Shown here: positions 51,843 to 62,852 of the stretch, piece after piece
Layout of the letters: the number at the start of each line of letters is the position of its first letter
How positions within the stretch are numbered: position 1 is the stretch's first letter
Source: Irpex lacteus
Taxonomy: Eukaryota > Basidiomycota > Agaricomycetes > Polyporales > Irpicaceae
Reading direction: 5' to 3'
NCBI GenBank assembly: GCA_001986395.2
Contig: MQVO02000012.1
Span: 1,090,716 to 1,154,715, forward strand
DNA: 64,000 nucleotides
Position numbers and translations under genes: made by a program
Notes under the pieces: generated by a model
What the model was told of the DNA's origin: nothing
What the model saw: the letters and a program-made list of their open reading frames with translations, nothing else
The model's database searches: none

Positions 51843-53176
51843 GGCGAGCAGCGGATACGGAAATCTGGGACCATACCTTCAGATACAGTCAGTACTTATA
51901 GTGTTGGGTATTCGCGGAGGTCATCAAGGCCGCGTCATTGAACTACGCACCCCCAAGGTCCCGCTCTGCCATATAACTGTGAGAGAGGATCCGTGGGTGT
52001 ACTGAGAACTCGAATGGATCCCCGAGTCGTCCCCGAGTGGGCAATCGACACATAATCACGGACAGAATACGCCACATCGCCCGGGTGAGCAGGGATCCTT
52101 GAAAGCCTGAATGTTTACTTGTGTATGCGTCCAGAGCTCCGGAGGTGTGCTTTCTTGTAATGATTGTCCGTGGCTAAGAAGAAGCACAGTAGTCATTGGG
52201 ATGAACAAGGTGTATTTGACTCTTTCTTCTTCGCGTGTAACTTTGAGAGACTCAAATGGGACTTCCAAGGCCACAAATAGATAGCCCGAGAACGATGAAT
52301 AGGGCATGCACACAAGTTCCGAGAAGTGTGAAGGGTTCTGGTACGCGGCGTATACACATATATTCAGTTGCGTGCCACAAAGAGGAAGACTTGCCACTCA
52401 CTTGTGCGACACTGCATTCCATAACGATTCCGTCAGTGGATATTCGAGGGCTGACTGTAGTCAGCAGGGAAGACCAAGGGAGCAGTCTCTGGGATAAAAG
52501 GGGGCAGTAGCTGGGAAGTGGCTCGGTCTACCATATTCTTGTCCGAGCCTCACTCATAACCATGAGCATACGGGTGTCAGGTTGTACGACCGTACGGATA
52601 CTGGTAGCGCGAACGCCAGCCTGTGTTACCTACCGACCCGGACGGCTGTAGCAAGCTGCCCAGTAAGAGTGTAGTATATGATCAAGAGCTTTTCCCTCTA
52701 GCGCAACCCATATCAAGTTCTCAATTATTGAGGTGATGTCGTTTGGCAAATGGTCACGGTGGTAGTCAGAAGACAAGGTTGTCTGCGATTGAACCCCGTT
52801 GGACGAGGACGCGCCCGCCGCGCCACAACGGCCATGACAAACATGAGCAAATAATAAGCGCAGAAGCGTGAGACGCTTACCGTGACTTCGGGCCTGGCCT
52901 TCAAGCTTCAAGTTCAACCTTCATTGAAGTTCAAGTTCACCGTCACGGTGACCTTGGCGGTTCTGGCATACCATGTCTCAACATTCATATCTAAGTACGT
53001 CCCAGTCAGTGAAATCCGTAAGATGCATTAACTCCTGCAACTAGAAAATAGTATGTTCAAGTTAAAACTACCACTTGTACGTGGTTTTAGGAACTTGGAT
53101 AGTCATGAGGTGAAATGGAGACATCATCTGACATAGCGATGATCACGGTTTGACTTTTCATAGTAGGTCGTGTCTA
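51843..53176. other. Intergenic
   Basis: No supported gene in about 1.3 kb. Minus-strand frames at 52056-52397 and 52630-52917 lack motifs. A short palindrome ACCGTCACGGT lies at about 52939-52949. Confidence 0.4.
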
Positions 53177-53976
53177 CTAATTTATACTGTACTATTACGA
53201 CCGTAACGGGGGTCACGGGTCACAAAGAGGTCTAAAATGTTGTTATTTCGGCGCTTGTCACGGGTCACGGAGGGGGATGTTGTTAAATCTTGGCGGGTCG
53301 GCACATCACGCATGTCACAGTATGTCACAATTTTTCCGTGCCTGCGGCGCCATGTGTGACACAACCGTGACGAATGTTGTTAAAATAGCGGGTGTCACGG
53401 TCCCACCCCCCTGTCGGTTGTTAGAATCAAGAGGCAGGCAAAAAAAAAGTTTTGAGACACCAACCGCGAAAGTTTCAGGGAGGGGGGGGGGGGGGTATCC
53501 CCCCCCCCCACTTGCCAAAAAAAGGCCAAGATTGATGCCCATAGCTCGAGATGATTGGCTCGACGAGACTCGAAACTCCCACACACTCAAGCGAGCCGAA
53601 TTCTCTGATGCATTTTGTTTGCTTATGTTGTTACCCATCCAAAACAGGTATATATCACGTGCGAAATGGACATGTTAATCGCATTCGAGTAGGTTCATTT
53701 CGCCTCACGTATTTATTATGGCTGCACAGAATTACTTTGAAAGCATACGCCAATGTACCCCCCGAGTCTCGTAGGCACAGGGCGCGTGGTTCACAAGTTT
53801 CGCGCAAACCCATGCAAAAGTCGCTGAGCAGGACCCATGGCACCGGTAAGGGGGGTACCGGTCAGTATCCCCGATTCAGATCTTGCCTACCTCTTGGTTA
53901 GAATCTAACAACATACCGTGTCACAGTCACAACCGAGGCCCGTTACGGTCGTAATAGTACAGTACGCTCTAATTTA
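53177..53976. mobile_element. Non-autonomous DNA transposon (MITE-like), about 0.8 kb
   Basis: Perfect 26-bp inverted repeats lie at 53185-53210 (TACTGTACTATTACGACCGT...) and 53939-53964. An 8-bp direct repeat CTAATTTA sits at 53177-53184 and 53969-53976, as expected of a target-site duplication, though four bases (CGCT) separate it from the right repeat. Inside are repeated words GTCACGGGTCAC and TGTTGTTAAA on the left and their complements on the right. No coding capacity is convincing. The 8-bp duplication is compatible with hAT-like mobilisation, but the termini are not diagnostic. Confidence 0.75.
53478..53509. repeat. Homopurine/homopyrimidine palindrome (G run then C run)
   Basis: GGG, A, then 14 G (53482-53495), a TAT loop, then 11 C (53499-53509). 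It can fold as an almost pure G:C hairpin or form G-quadruplex/i-motif structures. The run lengths may be sequencing-limited. Confidence 0.85.
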
Positions 53977-54703
53977 CTGCGCTGTTCTGACAATATTAAT
54001 GTAGATTGTACCTTGCCAACGATGCAATGGCCACTAGCCAGTAAGAGCTCAGGCCGTCAGGCCGGCCGCTGTAACAGGATCACAACTTGGCCAACATCAC
54101 CTTAGCTTTGACTGTGTGTATAAAGGCTATGTATGTACTCCTCCAGTTTTCAAACTCAAAGTGCTGAAAGCTTGGAAGGTACAGTTTTACGGCCTGTTAG
54201 AAGGAGATGTGACCAAGATACATCAGCAATATAACAAGTGTCTTGTGCGGCGACTTTGTCTTGCGAGCGTCTTGGCGTAGGCGTTGTGAGTTGTCTGGTA
54301 TTGGGTGTCGTCTTGACGAGGTGTCTTGGGTGTCATCTTGACACGGGGTATTTGGGCTGACTCTATGACGGCCAGTACCCTGCCACTCGTTAGGTACCAG
54401 TGGCCTAGTGGCCAACACATTGAGTACATGGTGAGGTGCATGCGTGTTTAATTCCCCGAAGTCACGAGTGACATTTTGCTGCTTCACGTTCAAATTGAAA
54501 GGCTTTTACTCTATTAGGTTACAATAACCGGACACCTGTTATACTTTGTTTTTAAATAGTATATAGTCTTACGTACCTTATTAATTTACGTTTGAGGTGG
54601 TATACTCGGACACTCAATCAAAAGAGGCCAGTTACGGAGCAGTTACACCATACATGTATTAGGCGCCTACAAAGCGACACCAAGTTACAGCGCGACATTG
54701 AGG
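53977..54703. other. Intergenic; 3' flank of the second Plavaka gene
   Basis: Contains short imperfect repeats of GTCTTG and TGTCTTG (54239-54345). I could not find a CATCAGT-type terminus here, so the boundary of the second Plavaka element is undefined. Confidence 0.4.
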
Positions 54704-57700
54704 TTAATACGCTATTGTGTGGCTATGGTGATCAGCATACTTATTTACATAGAAGCCTCGGAATGCATCCAGCGAGTTTTCGTGGGTGATGTGGTTGTGA
54801 AGAAACTTGTTTCCGGCAATCCCGATAAGGTGCGCTCCTCGAACCATGGTGTCGACATGAACCACGGACATGACCCTCGCACTCGTGCCCCGTTCGTATT
54901 CTGGCCTCACCATCCACATTCCTGTATCCGGGCAGGGTGAATCACCAACAGGGAGAAACCAACTCACAAGAGCGCACGGGTACGTTGTGCTTTGCCACTT
55001 GAATGACAAGAACGCGTGCACACGCACGACATATAGTCCCCGGAAGCCGGACACATTGCTGTCCTTCGTTAGGAAAGCGCAATCGTATCGCGCGGCAGCA
55101 CCGTGCCATGACGCCGTAGCCCGTATTCGTTCACGACGCATTCCTTGAACACCAGAGCAGTCACTAGGCGCAAAGTAAGTTGCTACCGCTGACGAGAACA
55201 GGTAGACTTTCGAGGTGATGACAGGGAGATCCTCCGCTCGCACGAGTGAGACATCTGCATCGGGGTATAGCTGCTCATAGAGAAATCTCTTCAGCAGCTC
55301 AGGGAGACGAGGAGTACCTAGATACTCTGCTAGGCGATCAAGACTCTTGGGGGCTTTGCGTACTGGTAGAAGTCAGAATCAACGCACGATATGTACAGAA
55401 CATGCATTTACATACCTGGAGTCCTAGCCAGAACAACCTCAGCTTCCACATATCCGTCCACTGCTTCGCTGTCACCACTGTCGTCACCATTGCCGTCACC
55501 GTCACCGTTCTCGTCTTCCGCTGGTCCAGCAACTCGATCAAGCTCGCCATCGTCTTTGGCAAACTCTCCGCGAACTTGAGTGCTCTCGCTTCCCAATACT
55601 GGAACTGCTGATGTGTCAAGCATGCGGTAGGTGTCAAACACCACTCGCGCCGCTGCAAGCTTATCGACACGGGAGTTTGTCACCAGCATCTGACTGAGTG
55701 CCTTGTAGCGGTTTGAGCGACGCCATGGTTGCTTGACCGCTTTAATGTGCTTTGATTCCGTTATTGATGAGCAAAGCCCGTTGGGAGCACCAAACTGCCG
55801 TATGATATTCTTGTAGTGCGTGAGAGAGTGCTGACGAGGAAGCGAGAACCCGCTCACGCGCACGCCAACCTCTTCGAAAATGACCCGCTCTGTATGGAAG
55901 CGATCCAATGCATTACCGATTTCGATGATCACGTCTTCATCAATTACGTCGCGCCGAACGAGGTAGCAGAACTCTAGAAAGGCTGCAAATGCGCGCACCA
56001 TCTGACTCGGAACGTGACCTGAGATTGCTGGCAGCCAGACCTGTATGATAGTAGAATAGTCATATGTTAGGTTCGGTCTTGTACTATCCGGAGTTTGAAA
56101 GAGTTGAACGTTACCTTCATGAGGGCTTTCGAATCATCGCCTGTCCACTGCTTGAAGCCTCGTCCTTGTGGGAAGCGGCGGAGGCCAGGGAAATTTGGAA
56201 CCGCGGCGATCCTAAAACTGTATGAGTATCAAAGTCAGTAGCATCAGGCTGTGAGCGTACCTGCGATCGATGTCGGCCATGATCACTGCAGCGCCCGATT
56301 TCCCGTGCACTATAACGAGATACTCCTCCAACCACGATACCAGGTGATCTTTGAATGTTCCTTTGATCACCTGGTGAAGAAGGTCAGGGGCGAGAAGCTG
56401 ATGGATATCTGCTCTCGGAAACCCAACTGTGAAAGGCTAGAAAGCATGGAATGAGATCGTTGCCATCACCAACGTAAGACATTAACACTCACAATGACAT
56501 CGCTGACGACGCCGTACTCGTCCCAGAGTGTTCTAGGATCAAAGGCATCCAGAAGTGCGCACGTGTGCTCGTGTGACCGGCGCGGATAAACGTTACTATC
56601 GAGTTTATTTGAAGGAGCAGTGCATCTACATCGGGCGTGAAAATTATGAAGCTAGGATCTCAATGCGAGAAAGGTTATCTTACTTTGGACACCATCCCTG
56701 AACAATGCCTGAGAGTAACACCTGCTCGGGGTAGTCGGCAATGTATGGCCCAAGACTCCAGATAACTCTTCGATACTGGTTATCTGCGCACTTCACAATC
56801 TCAGGGTCGGTCATGCCTTTGCGAAGAGGTTGTAGGATATGGTGGAGGGCGGTATGGAAGAGTTGGCGACGAAACTTGCGGAATTCAGGATCCTTTTCGT
56901 ATTGCCTATCAGCTGCCAGTGACAACAATTTTTTCGTCAGAAGGAAACCTTGCAACACTGGCATGACACTTACTTTTGGGGATGGCAAGGAAAGCAAACA
57001 AAGAAACGGCGTCACGATGAGCGCGCCTTGCAGCGTTTGAGACAACTCCGTTTGAGATATATGCCGGATAGTATTCATTCTGGCCGGTTGCGACTGATAC
57101 TGTGGTCTTGTCGCTTCCGAGGATGACAGGGCACAGCATGGCACCATGAGTGGCGGAGTCTGCTGCGAGTTTATCCTGCGAAGTCCAAGTTGGTTGAGCA
57201 GAGAAGAACCACCTGTCACGGTTAAACTTGAGGTCTACTCACCGCTTCTTGCCATGCCCAATCCCCAGACATGAAATTCTTGTACTCTCGCTTCAAACCT
57301 CTGCCATAAATCCGCTTCGGAGCCCAGTCCATCTCCCCTGCGAAGCTGCGATTGCCAAGTTGGTTGATGAGGAGCTGACGTGGACAGCGGTACCACACAA
57401 CATATTCTTCCTCCATCCATGGCGGGACATTTTCAGTAGGTCTGGGTCCTTCGTACGAGATACTGAACGCCTCCCAAGGCACTTCGCCCACAGGAATCGC
57501 GTCAATTGCATTTTGAAGGTCTTGGTGGTTAGCAAACGGAGGCGGCTTCTCTTCACCATAGTAGGCCGCAAGTAACTCCATCAGCCGATCTACCTTCTTT
57601 CCGGATAACTGAGCTTCCCGGAAAAGAAAGTCTGCGAGTTCGAACTCGTTGCGGTTCTTGAACGGTTTGAAGTCCGCAACCGGAGTGAGGGTTGGTCGCT

Positions 57701-58200
57701 GTGGATGCTCTTCAAGATCAAAGCCTTCCGCGTCGCAAGGTGTGCCTAAATGAGAGTGGATGCCGTCAAAGATGCAACTGGAATTCGTAGCACAGAAAGG
57801 AACTAACCGTCAAGATATGGGTGAATGGACACTCGTAGTCTCTCTGCCTGGTGTGTCTCGCCCGGGGCTTGTGCCGGCGTGTCTCCGTCGCATAATGCTA
57901 GCATGAACATTTGAGCAACTGTGAAAGAGCTGTGCTTGTGTGAGGATATGAATACTTACTAGCATCGCCAGACTCGTCCAAGGGAGGGGTTTCATCGGGT
58001 GGCGTATTGTTCAGCAGGGGATTCTGAGTTTGCGCTTGAGTGTGGAGAGACGAGGCGTTCAACTGACCGAGGGCCAGTGGTGTATGATGGATGAGGTGTC
58101 GTTTGCGCCCAGAGACAGTCGAGAACTTATCACGACAACCAGGAAATGTGCAGGGAATATCACGCGCTCGAAAGGTATATTTGCGTCGTTGGACGGGCAT
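54704..58200 (-). CDS. Plavaka-type transposase, second diverged locus
   Basis: Intact multi-exon gene of roughly 950-1000 aa. The start at 58200 opens a classical C2H2 finger: Cys17-x4-Cys22-x12-His35 with His38/His39 (IPCTFPGCRDKFSTVSGRKR). Family blocks follow in the same order as in the 5.7-kb copy: FMSGDWAWQEA, LGSDKTTVSVATGQNEYYPA, FLAIPKADRQYEKD, GIVQGWCPKC, ADIHQLL, HQVIKGTFKDHLVSWLEEYL, FKQWTGDDSKALMK, PRQHSLTHYK, SSITESKHIKAVKQPWRRSN, QMLVTNSRVDKLAAARVVF, and an Asp/Gly-rich linker. Intron positions correspond to those of the first locus, but the protein is clearly diverged, so this is a different Plavaka lineage. No stop or frameshift was seen in the parts I joined. Confidence 0.88.
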
Positions 58201-58438
58201 TGTGATCTGGATGTGAATTTCAGGTTGCGAACGTTGATAAAGACGGGCAAATGAAGAGAGATAGTAAGTACAGGACTTGCAAGGTATGTTAGCACATGGA
58301 GGTGGTGGAGGATGCCGCGACGAATAAGAAAGTCGCGGAAGCTGTCGGAATTTTGCACCACGCCATCCTCCATCTCACTCGCGCTTTACCTCCTTCAGCC
58401 TCCTTCCTAACACCTACTGCACTTCAAGTTAGCTCACT
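58201..58438. promoter_or_regulatory. Bidirectional promoter of the second Plavaka gene pair
   Basis: 238 bp between the divergent starts of the transposase and partner gene, the same arrangement as in the first element (198 bp). Confidence 0.45.
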
Positions 58439-59379
58439 ATGGGACGTGATATAGATGGTCCTGCTCAACATACCACCATGCGCGGAGACCGTGAAGGCGC
58501 GCCCACCCAGAGACCCAGGGCCCCTCCTAAACCCCCACTTCCACCTCCGTTGACCACGCGTGCAGGGAATCGCACAGCCCACCCAGGGGCTATTGCTGCA
58601 CCAGCTGCTCGACGATCTTCTCAAGCCGTTCGAGCAGAGCGTGCTCAACAGGAACTAGAGAGAAGTGCCAGTCAGGCTCAACAGGTCGCCGCAATCGCTC
58701 GCGTCGCCGCAATCGAGGACGCACTCACCGTGGAAGACTTACAGTATGATACTGTTAGTAGTGCACCTCCTCAGCCTCAAATACCTCAGCGTCGGGCGGC
58801 TCGTAAACGACCAGTGGCAGCACCAAGCACAGAACATGAGGCCGGCATGGAGCTCGGTAACGAACTGTCTGCCAGTCTGAGTGGAAATAACCAAGGTCAG
58901 TGAACGTCTGCAGTACATATCTCTGTATCATATTCTCACTGGTTGTATGTAGTCCCGGGGACTGAGACAGCGCACCGTGCAGATGGTGATGAGGGAGGGA
59001 TCGAGGTTAAGGGCGTCGAAGAGTCGGATGGCAGTCAAAGTGAGTATGTCGCAAGCGAAAAGGACCTAGAGAGCGAGGAGGAGATGGTGCCCTGGGACGT
59101 CGATCCTTCGCCTCAACTGCGTGGAAAGAAACCTGCAAAACGAGGAAGACAAGATGTGATCAATGCTCGAGCAGCTGTGGGAAAACGGAAAACTGGGACC
59201 GATCCACGAGAAGTGTACGTGCCACTTCCATATCTGGTTCATCGCTTGTATGCACTCATGCCTCGTGTGTTACACCGCCTTCTGCAGCATACCTTCGAAG
59301 AAGATTCGGGGGGTTGGTGGCGACAGAGTTGGTCCAAATCCCCCTTACTCGGGTCTGAATGACACATGGGACACCCCGG
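58439..59379 (+). pseudogene. Plavaka-associated partner gene, 3'-truncated by an LTR retrotransposon
   Basis: Exon 58439-58895 joins 58953 onward (GTCAGT donor, ATGTAG acceptor). The frame then stays open to a stop at 59362, 288 codons, versus 699 aa for the first-locus partner. Layout matches: Pro/Arg-rich N-terminus, Ala/Gln/Arg helix (ERSASQAQQVAAIARVAAIE), acidic patch (EKDLESEEEMVPWDVD), then a basic helix RGRQDVINARA comparable to LRSDINNAR. A possible donor (GTACGT at about 59216) with a CTGCAG acceptor before 59290 suggests the normal gene continues. Sequence ends at the LTR start (59380), so the Trp-rich C-terminal half is missing from this side. Confidence 0.65.
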
Positions 59380-59529
59380 TGTAACGCCATTACTTTGTAA
59401 TAGGTTAGTTACATGAGCAAGCTTACTGCTAAAAGAACCTCAGACTTTGGTATCGTAAGACTACGCATCACCACTATGCTACGCAGTGCTCTGAAAAGAC
59501 CACACACAGCCCGTGTAAGCCTCAGAAGA

Positions 59530-59735
59530 CAGTGCACAGTCAATGCACAGTCAATGTAGGCCTCAGAAAACACTGCACAGTCAATGCACAGTCCAGGACA
59601 CCCTGCACAGTCAATGCACAGTCAGCAAGAGCTTCGGAATGTATTGCACAGCCAATGCACAGCCCAGGACACATTGCACAGCAACTGCACAGCCAATGCT
59701 ATGCCCCAAGATACTTCGCACAGTCAAAAGCACAG
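59530..59735 (+). repeat. Tandem CACAGTCAATG repeats in LTR U3
   Basis: More than ten copies of a short word (TGCACAGTCAA or TGCACAGCCAA), some in adjacent pairs, upstream of the TATA box. Array position fits U3 enhancer-like repeats. Confidence 0.75.
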
Positions 59736-59853
59736 TCAGGCTATGCACTCGTCACCATGCTAGATACTTCACATTTACTGTGCACAGCACAGATACGGCC
59801 ATTGTAGTTACCGATTCACGAGGCTATGCTAGTAGATACCTGTCTTCCTGTAC

Positions 59854-59861
59854 ATATAAAT
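59854..59861 (+). promoter_or_regulatory. TATA box of the LTR promoter
   Basis: TATAAATA followed by GAGGGGCC, downstream of the U3 repeats. The transcription start would lie some 30 bp or more further on. Confidence 0.6.
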
Positions 59862-60451
59862 AGAGGGGCCTTTCTGCCCCAAAATCTCATGCAACTTTTA
59901 CCGATCTAGTCAAGTAGGAAACAGTCAGTCGTACGTTAACGCATATAGCTTAGGTGTAACTCCACGAGCGGGTTAGCCTTTCAGAACTCCTTGGTTGACT
60001 TGGTAGCTATCACGTAAGTAGGCACTCATCAGGCGCACAAGAGCTGCGAAGGGAGCTGTCTATTACGCTGCTAGTATCAAGTTACTCGTGAGGATTCAGC
60101 CGTATCCGATTCCGTACAAGGTACCGTCTCGTATTAGTCTAAGTCAGTCAAACGCTAGGTTATTCTCCAGTCTTTATTCTCTCACCCTACTCTCTACTCT
60201 TACACTCTACACTCAACTCTACAACCCACATTCCCATAGTCTATAGTTCCTGTCTAAACGTCTTTCACTCCCCAACACGAACGACCGGGATAGATCGACT
60301 TAACGTCTGGTCCATCGACTCTCGGCAGAAGAGATAGGTCTGCGAAACATAGATAGTACTCTGACCTTCGTGCATGACACTTACCGCGTCTTGGTCGTCT
60401 TACGTATCCCAGACCGCCGCACTAGCAATCTCATTTTCTGATCTCGACATC

Positions 60452-60467
60452 TGGAGCCCACCGCGAG
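60452..60467 (+). other. Probable tRNA primer-binding site
   Basis: TGGAGCCCACCGCGAG, complementary to a tRNA 3' end finishing GGCTCCA, placed two bases after the inferred LTR end. The tRNA identity is not determined. Confidence 0.5.
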
Positions 60468-60512
60468 GGGGGGAAAGATTACAGTTAAGGAAATCATAGA
60501 CTCGACTTGTAT

Positions 60513-62852
60513 ATGAGCAGTGCAGGATCACTGTCCATATCAAGTCTACCATCGACACCAACCAGTATTTCAACACCAACTACACCTACATCCAGGTCAT
60601 CGGCATCCAATATGGGTACGATACCACCACTATCAGTTACGGATATGCCTTTCCTAGGAATGAAGGGAGCACCCAAGAAGTTCAAAGGAAAGTCAGCCGA
60701 AGTTGATATTTTTCTCCGTCACTACGAGCGAATGATCCCAAAGTACAACCTGACTACTGATAAGGAAAAGGTTGAGAATATTACGCAGTATTGCTCTAAG
60801 GCTGTGCGCCAGTTTATGGAAGGACTGTCTAGTTACCGAACTCCCAACTGGACTCAGTTTGCTAAAGACCTGCGGAAGTTCTACGAAGCTGATAAGGACT
60901 CACGCCGATATAAAGTGCGAGACTTAGAAAACTTTGTGATCACGAGCCGAGCGAAGGAACCATTTGCCCATCAAGCAGCATGGATGAAGTATAACCGTGA
61001 ATTTATTCGTATATCAGGATGGCTCGAGGCCAAAGGCAAGATTGATAAGGAAGAGCGAGCAATTTACTTTTGGAAAGGAATTCCCCGTCGCTTCCGAGAT
61101 CGCATAGAACTTCGCCTCATGAGTTCCAAGCCTGATCACGATTTAGACACGCCGTTTGCTGTAGCCGATGTGGTTAAAGCAGCAGAAACCCTACTCAAAC
61201 GAGACCGTTTTGATAACGATAGATTACCCTCTGATTCTGCAGACAGCGAGTCTGATACATCTGATTCATCATCTGATTCCGAAAGCGAGAGCAATGATGA
61301 TGAAAAAGTCAAAGTAACTGTCAAGAAGAAACTTAGGAAAGCGCACTCTAAGGAAAAAGAGAAGCCAGTTCGCAAAACTCGCTTTCGCCTTCCAAAGAAG
61401 TCGCATTCTGTAAGCTCATCAGAGTCTGAAAGTGATACTGAATCGCATAAGTCCAAATCAGGATCTAGTACACCGGCAAAGGGTAGTAAAACCCCAAGCG
61501 AGGATGATTTTGAGCACCTAATCTCTAGGCTTAGCAAAATGAGCATCCAAGATCCCGAATATGCCTCTGTATACTTTAAGGCCTATCGAATTGATCCGAT
61601 TATCAAAGAGTTAGTACCAACACCCAGTGAGCAGCGTCGTATATCACCCACGACTTCTGCCTCTGCACCACGCGAACGTCAGAGCTTTGAACGTGAACCA
61701 CCACCTCATATGTCAGGAGGATTCTCTACCCAGAACTGTTTCGGTTGCGGAAAGCAGGGCCATTCGATGAGATTCTGTCCAGATCTTAGAGACTTAGCAA
61801 ACAAAGGAGTTATTCGCTATGGAGCTAACAACCAGTGGGTTATGAGCAATGGCTCTTCCATTCGTCGTAATTTCCTTGGCGAACCTTTGACCGAAGCCAT
61901 AGAACGGCTACAGAACTCTAGTAATCTTATAACCATTGATGACCAACCTGCCGAAGCCGACCTGACAGATGATGAGGTTTACGCTATTCAGCATGACCAG
62001 AACCCCTACGCATTCTTCAAGGGAGACATCGAATATGAGGACCCAGACATGGCTGCATACCCAGTAGAGTCGTCCGACCTGCGCATGAAGGCTAAGCGAG
62101 ATAGGTTTCAGGGGGTAGTTCCTCCACCACTCCGCAAAGATTCAGGTGCACGTTACAAGGATAAGCAAGCTCCGAACAAGGAAAATGTAGATCCAAAGCT
62201 CAAAAATATGCCAAAGCCAGTTCCAGTCCCAGTTCCAATTCGCCCTCATGAGGAAGACGTAAGAATGTTCGACCCAGATAACGATAGCGATATCGAGGAA
62301 GATATTCCACTGTCTCGTAAGAGCGCCCAACGAAAGCCGCCACCGGGTATTCGGCACGACCAGTTCAAACCGAAACCAGCGCCTAATCCTGCACCACGTG
62401 ATGAACCAACCAAGCGTCAACCTCGCCAGTCGGAGATTCAAAGCCACGTTAACCCGAACACTGTCCTCGACAAGATGCTCAGTGCCCCTGTCAGCCTTCA
62501 GGTCGGTGAACTTATGGCTGTATCTCGCGAAATGACCCAACGTATGCAGGATGTTCTGAGACTCAAGCAAGCAAAGGCACCAGCTGACACCAAACTAGCT
62601 ACCGCCATCGAGTATCAGGAGGATGAACCCACTACGGTCGCCGCTTTCATGCCTAAAACCAGAAGCCAGCTTATTCGCCTCACGTTACATTGCAACGGAA
62701 TTCCGATAGAAACCATCATCGATACCGGATCCATGCTTAACATATGCAGCAAGAAAACTTGGCTCAACTGTATCAAGCAACCAGTCGACGTCACCCGCTC
62801 AATAGTCATGAACGATGCAACGGAGGCGAAGGAACGCTATCAGGATTCCTAG
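60513..62852 (+). CDS. Gag and N-terminal protease of the LTR retrotransposon
   Basis: 779-aa open frame from ATG at 60513. Residues 1-45 are Ser/Thr/Pro-rich. A retrotransposon capsid-like helical region follows (KKFKGKSAEVDIFLRHYER, NWTQFAKDLRKFY, ERAIYFWKGIPRRFRDRIE). A Ser/Asp-rich linker leads to the zinc knuckle CFGCGKQGHSMRFC near residue 410, of form Cx2Cx4Hx4C. A Pro/Lys-rich region then runs to an aspartic protease active site IIDTGSMLNICS near residue 735. The frame ends shortly after MNDATE by what looks like a one-base shift, because the protease continues in another frame. Confidence 0.85.
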   Translation: MSSAGSLSISSLPSTPTSISTPTTPTSRSSASNMGTIPPLSVTDMPFLGMKGAPKKFKGKSAEVDIFLRHYERMIPKYNLTTDKEKVENITQYCSKAVRQFMEGLSSYRTPNWTQFAKDLRKFYEADKDSRRYKVRDLENFVITSRAKEPFAHQAAWMKYNREFIRISGWLEAKGKIDKEERAIYFWKGIPRRFRDRIELRLMSSKPDHDLDTPFAVADVVKAAETLLKRDRFDNDRLPSDSADSESDTSDSSSDSESESNDDEKVKVTVKKKLRKAHSKEKEKPVRKTRFRLPKKSHSVSSSESESDTESHKSKSGSSTPAKGSKTPSEDDFEHLISRLSKMSIQDPEYASVYFKAYRIDPIIKELVPTPSEQRRISPTTSASAPRERQSFEREPPPHMSGGFSTQNCFGCGKQGHSMRFCPDLRDLANKGVIRYGANNQWVMSNGSSIRRNFLGEPLTEAIERLQNSSNLITIDDQPAEADLTDDEVYAIQHDQNPYAFFKGDIEYEDPDMAAYPVESSDLRMKAKRDRFQGVVPPPLRKDSGARYKDKQAPNKENVDPKLKNMPKPVPVPVPIRPHEEDVRMFDPDNDSDIEEDIPLSRKSAQRKPPPGIRHDQFKPKPAPNPAPRDEPTKRQPRQSEIQSHVNPNTVLDKMLSAPVSLQVGELMAVSREMTQRMQDVLRLKQAKAPADTKLATAIEYQEDEPTTVAAFMPKTRSQLIRLTLHCNGIPIETIIDTGSMLNICSKKTWLNCIKQPVDVTRSIVMNDATEAKERYQDS

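Larger units (their letters stand above)
59380..60449 (+). repeat. 5' long terminal repeat
   Basis: Starts TGTAACGCC and ends CGACA, the usual TG...CA limits, two bases before a TGG-starting primer-binding site. About 1070 bp. The 3' LTR lies outside, so the boundaries are inferred. Confidence 0.6.

Noticed and set aside
52056..52397. 113-codon minus-strand frame upstream of the second monooxygenase
   Set aside because: No homologous frame upstream of the first monooxygenase and no recognisable motif.
53277..53678. 133-codon frame inside the small inverted-repeat element
   Set aside because: It runs through the G and C homopolymer tracts and has no protein-like composition.
54197..54493. 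98-codon minus-strand frame with repeated GTCTTG words
   Set aside because: Composition is explained by the short repeats; no retroelement or host motif recognised.
62805..62852. Programmed minus-one frameshift between gag-protease and pol
   Set aside because: A minus-one shift would restore the protease, but no X-XXY-YYZ heptamer is visible at the site and two further shifts follow downstream, which fits decay better.
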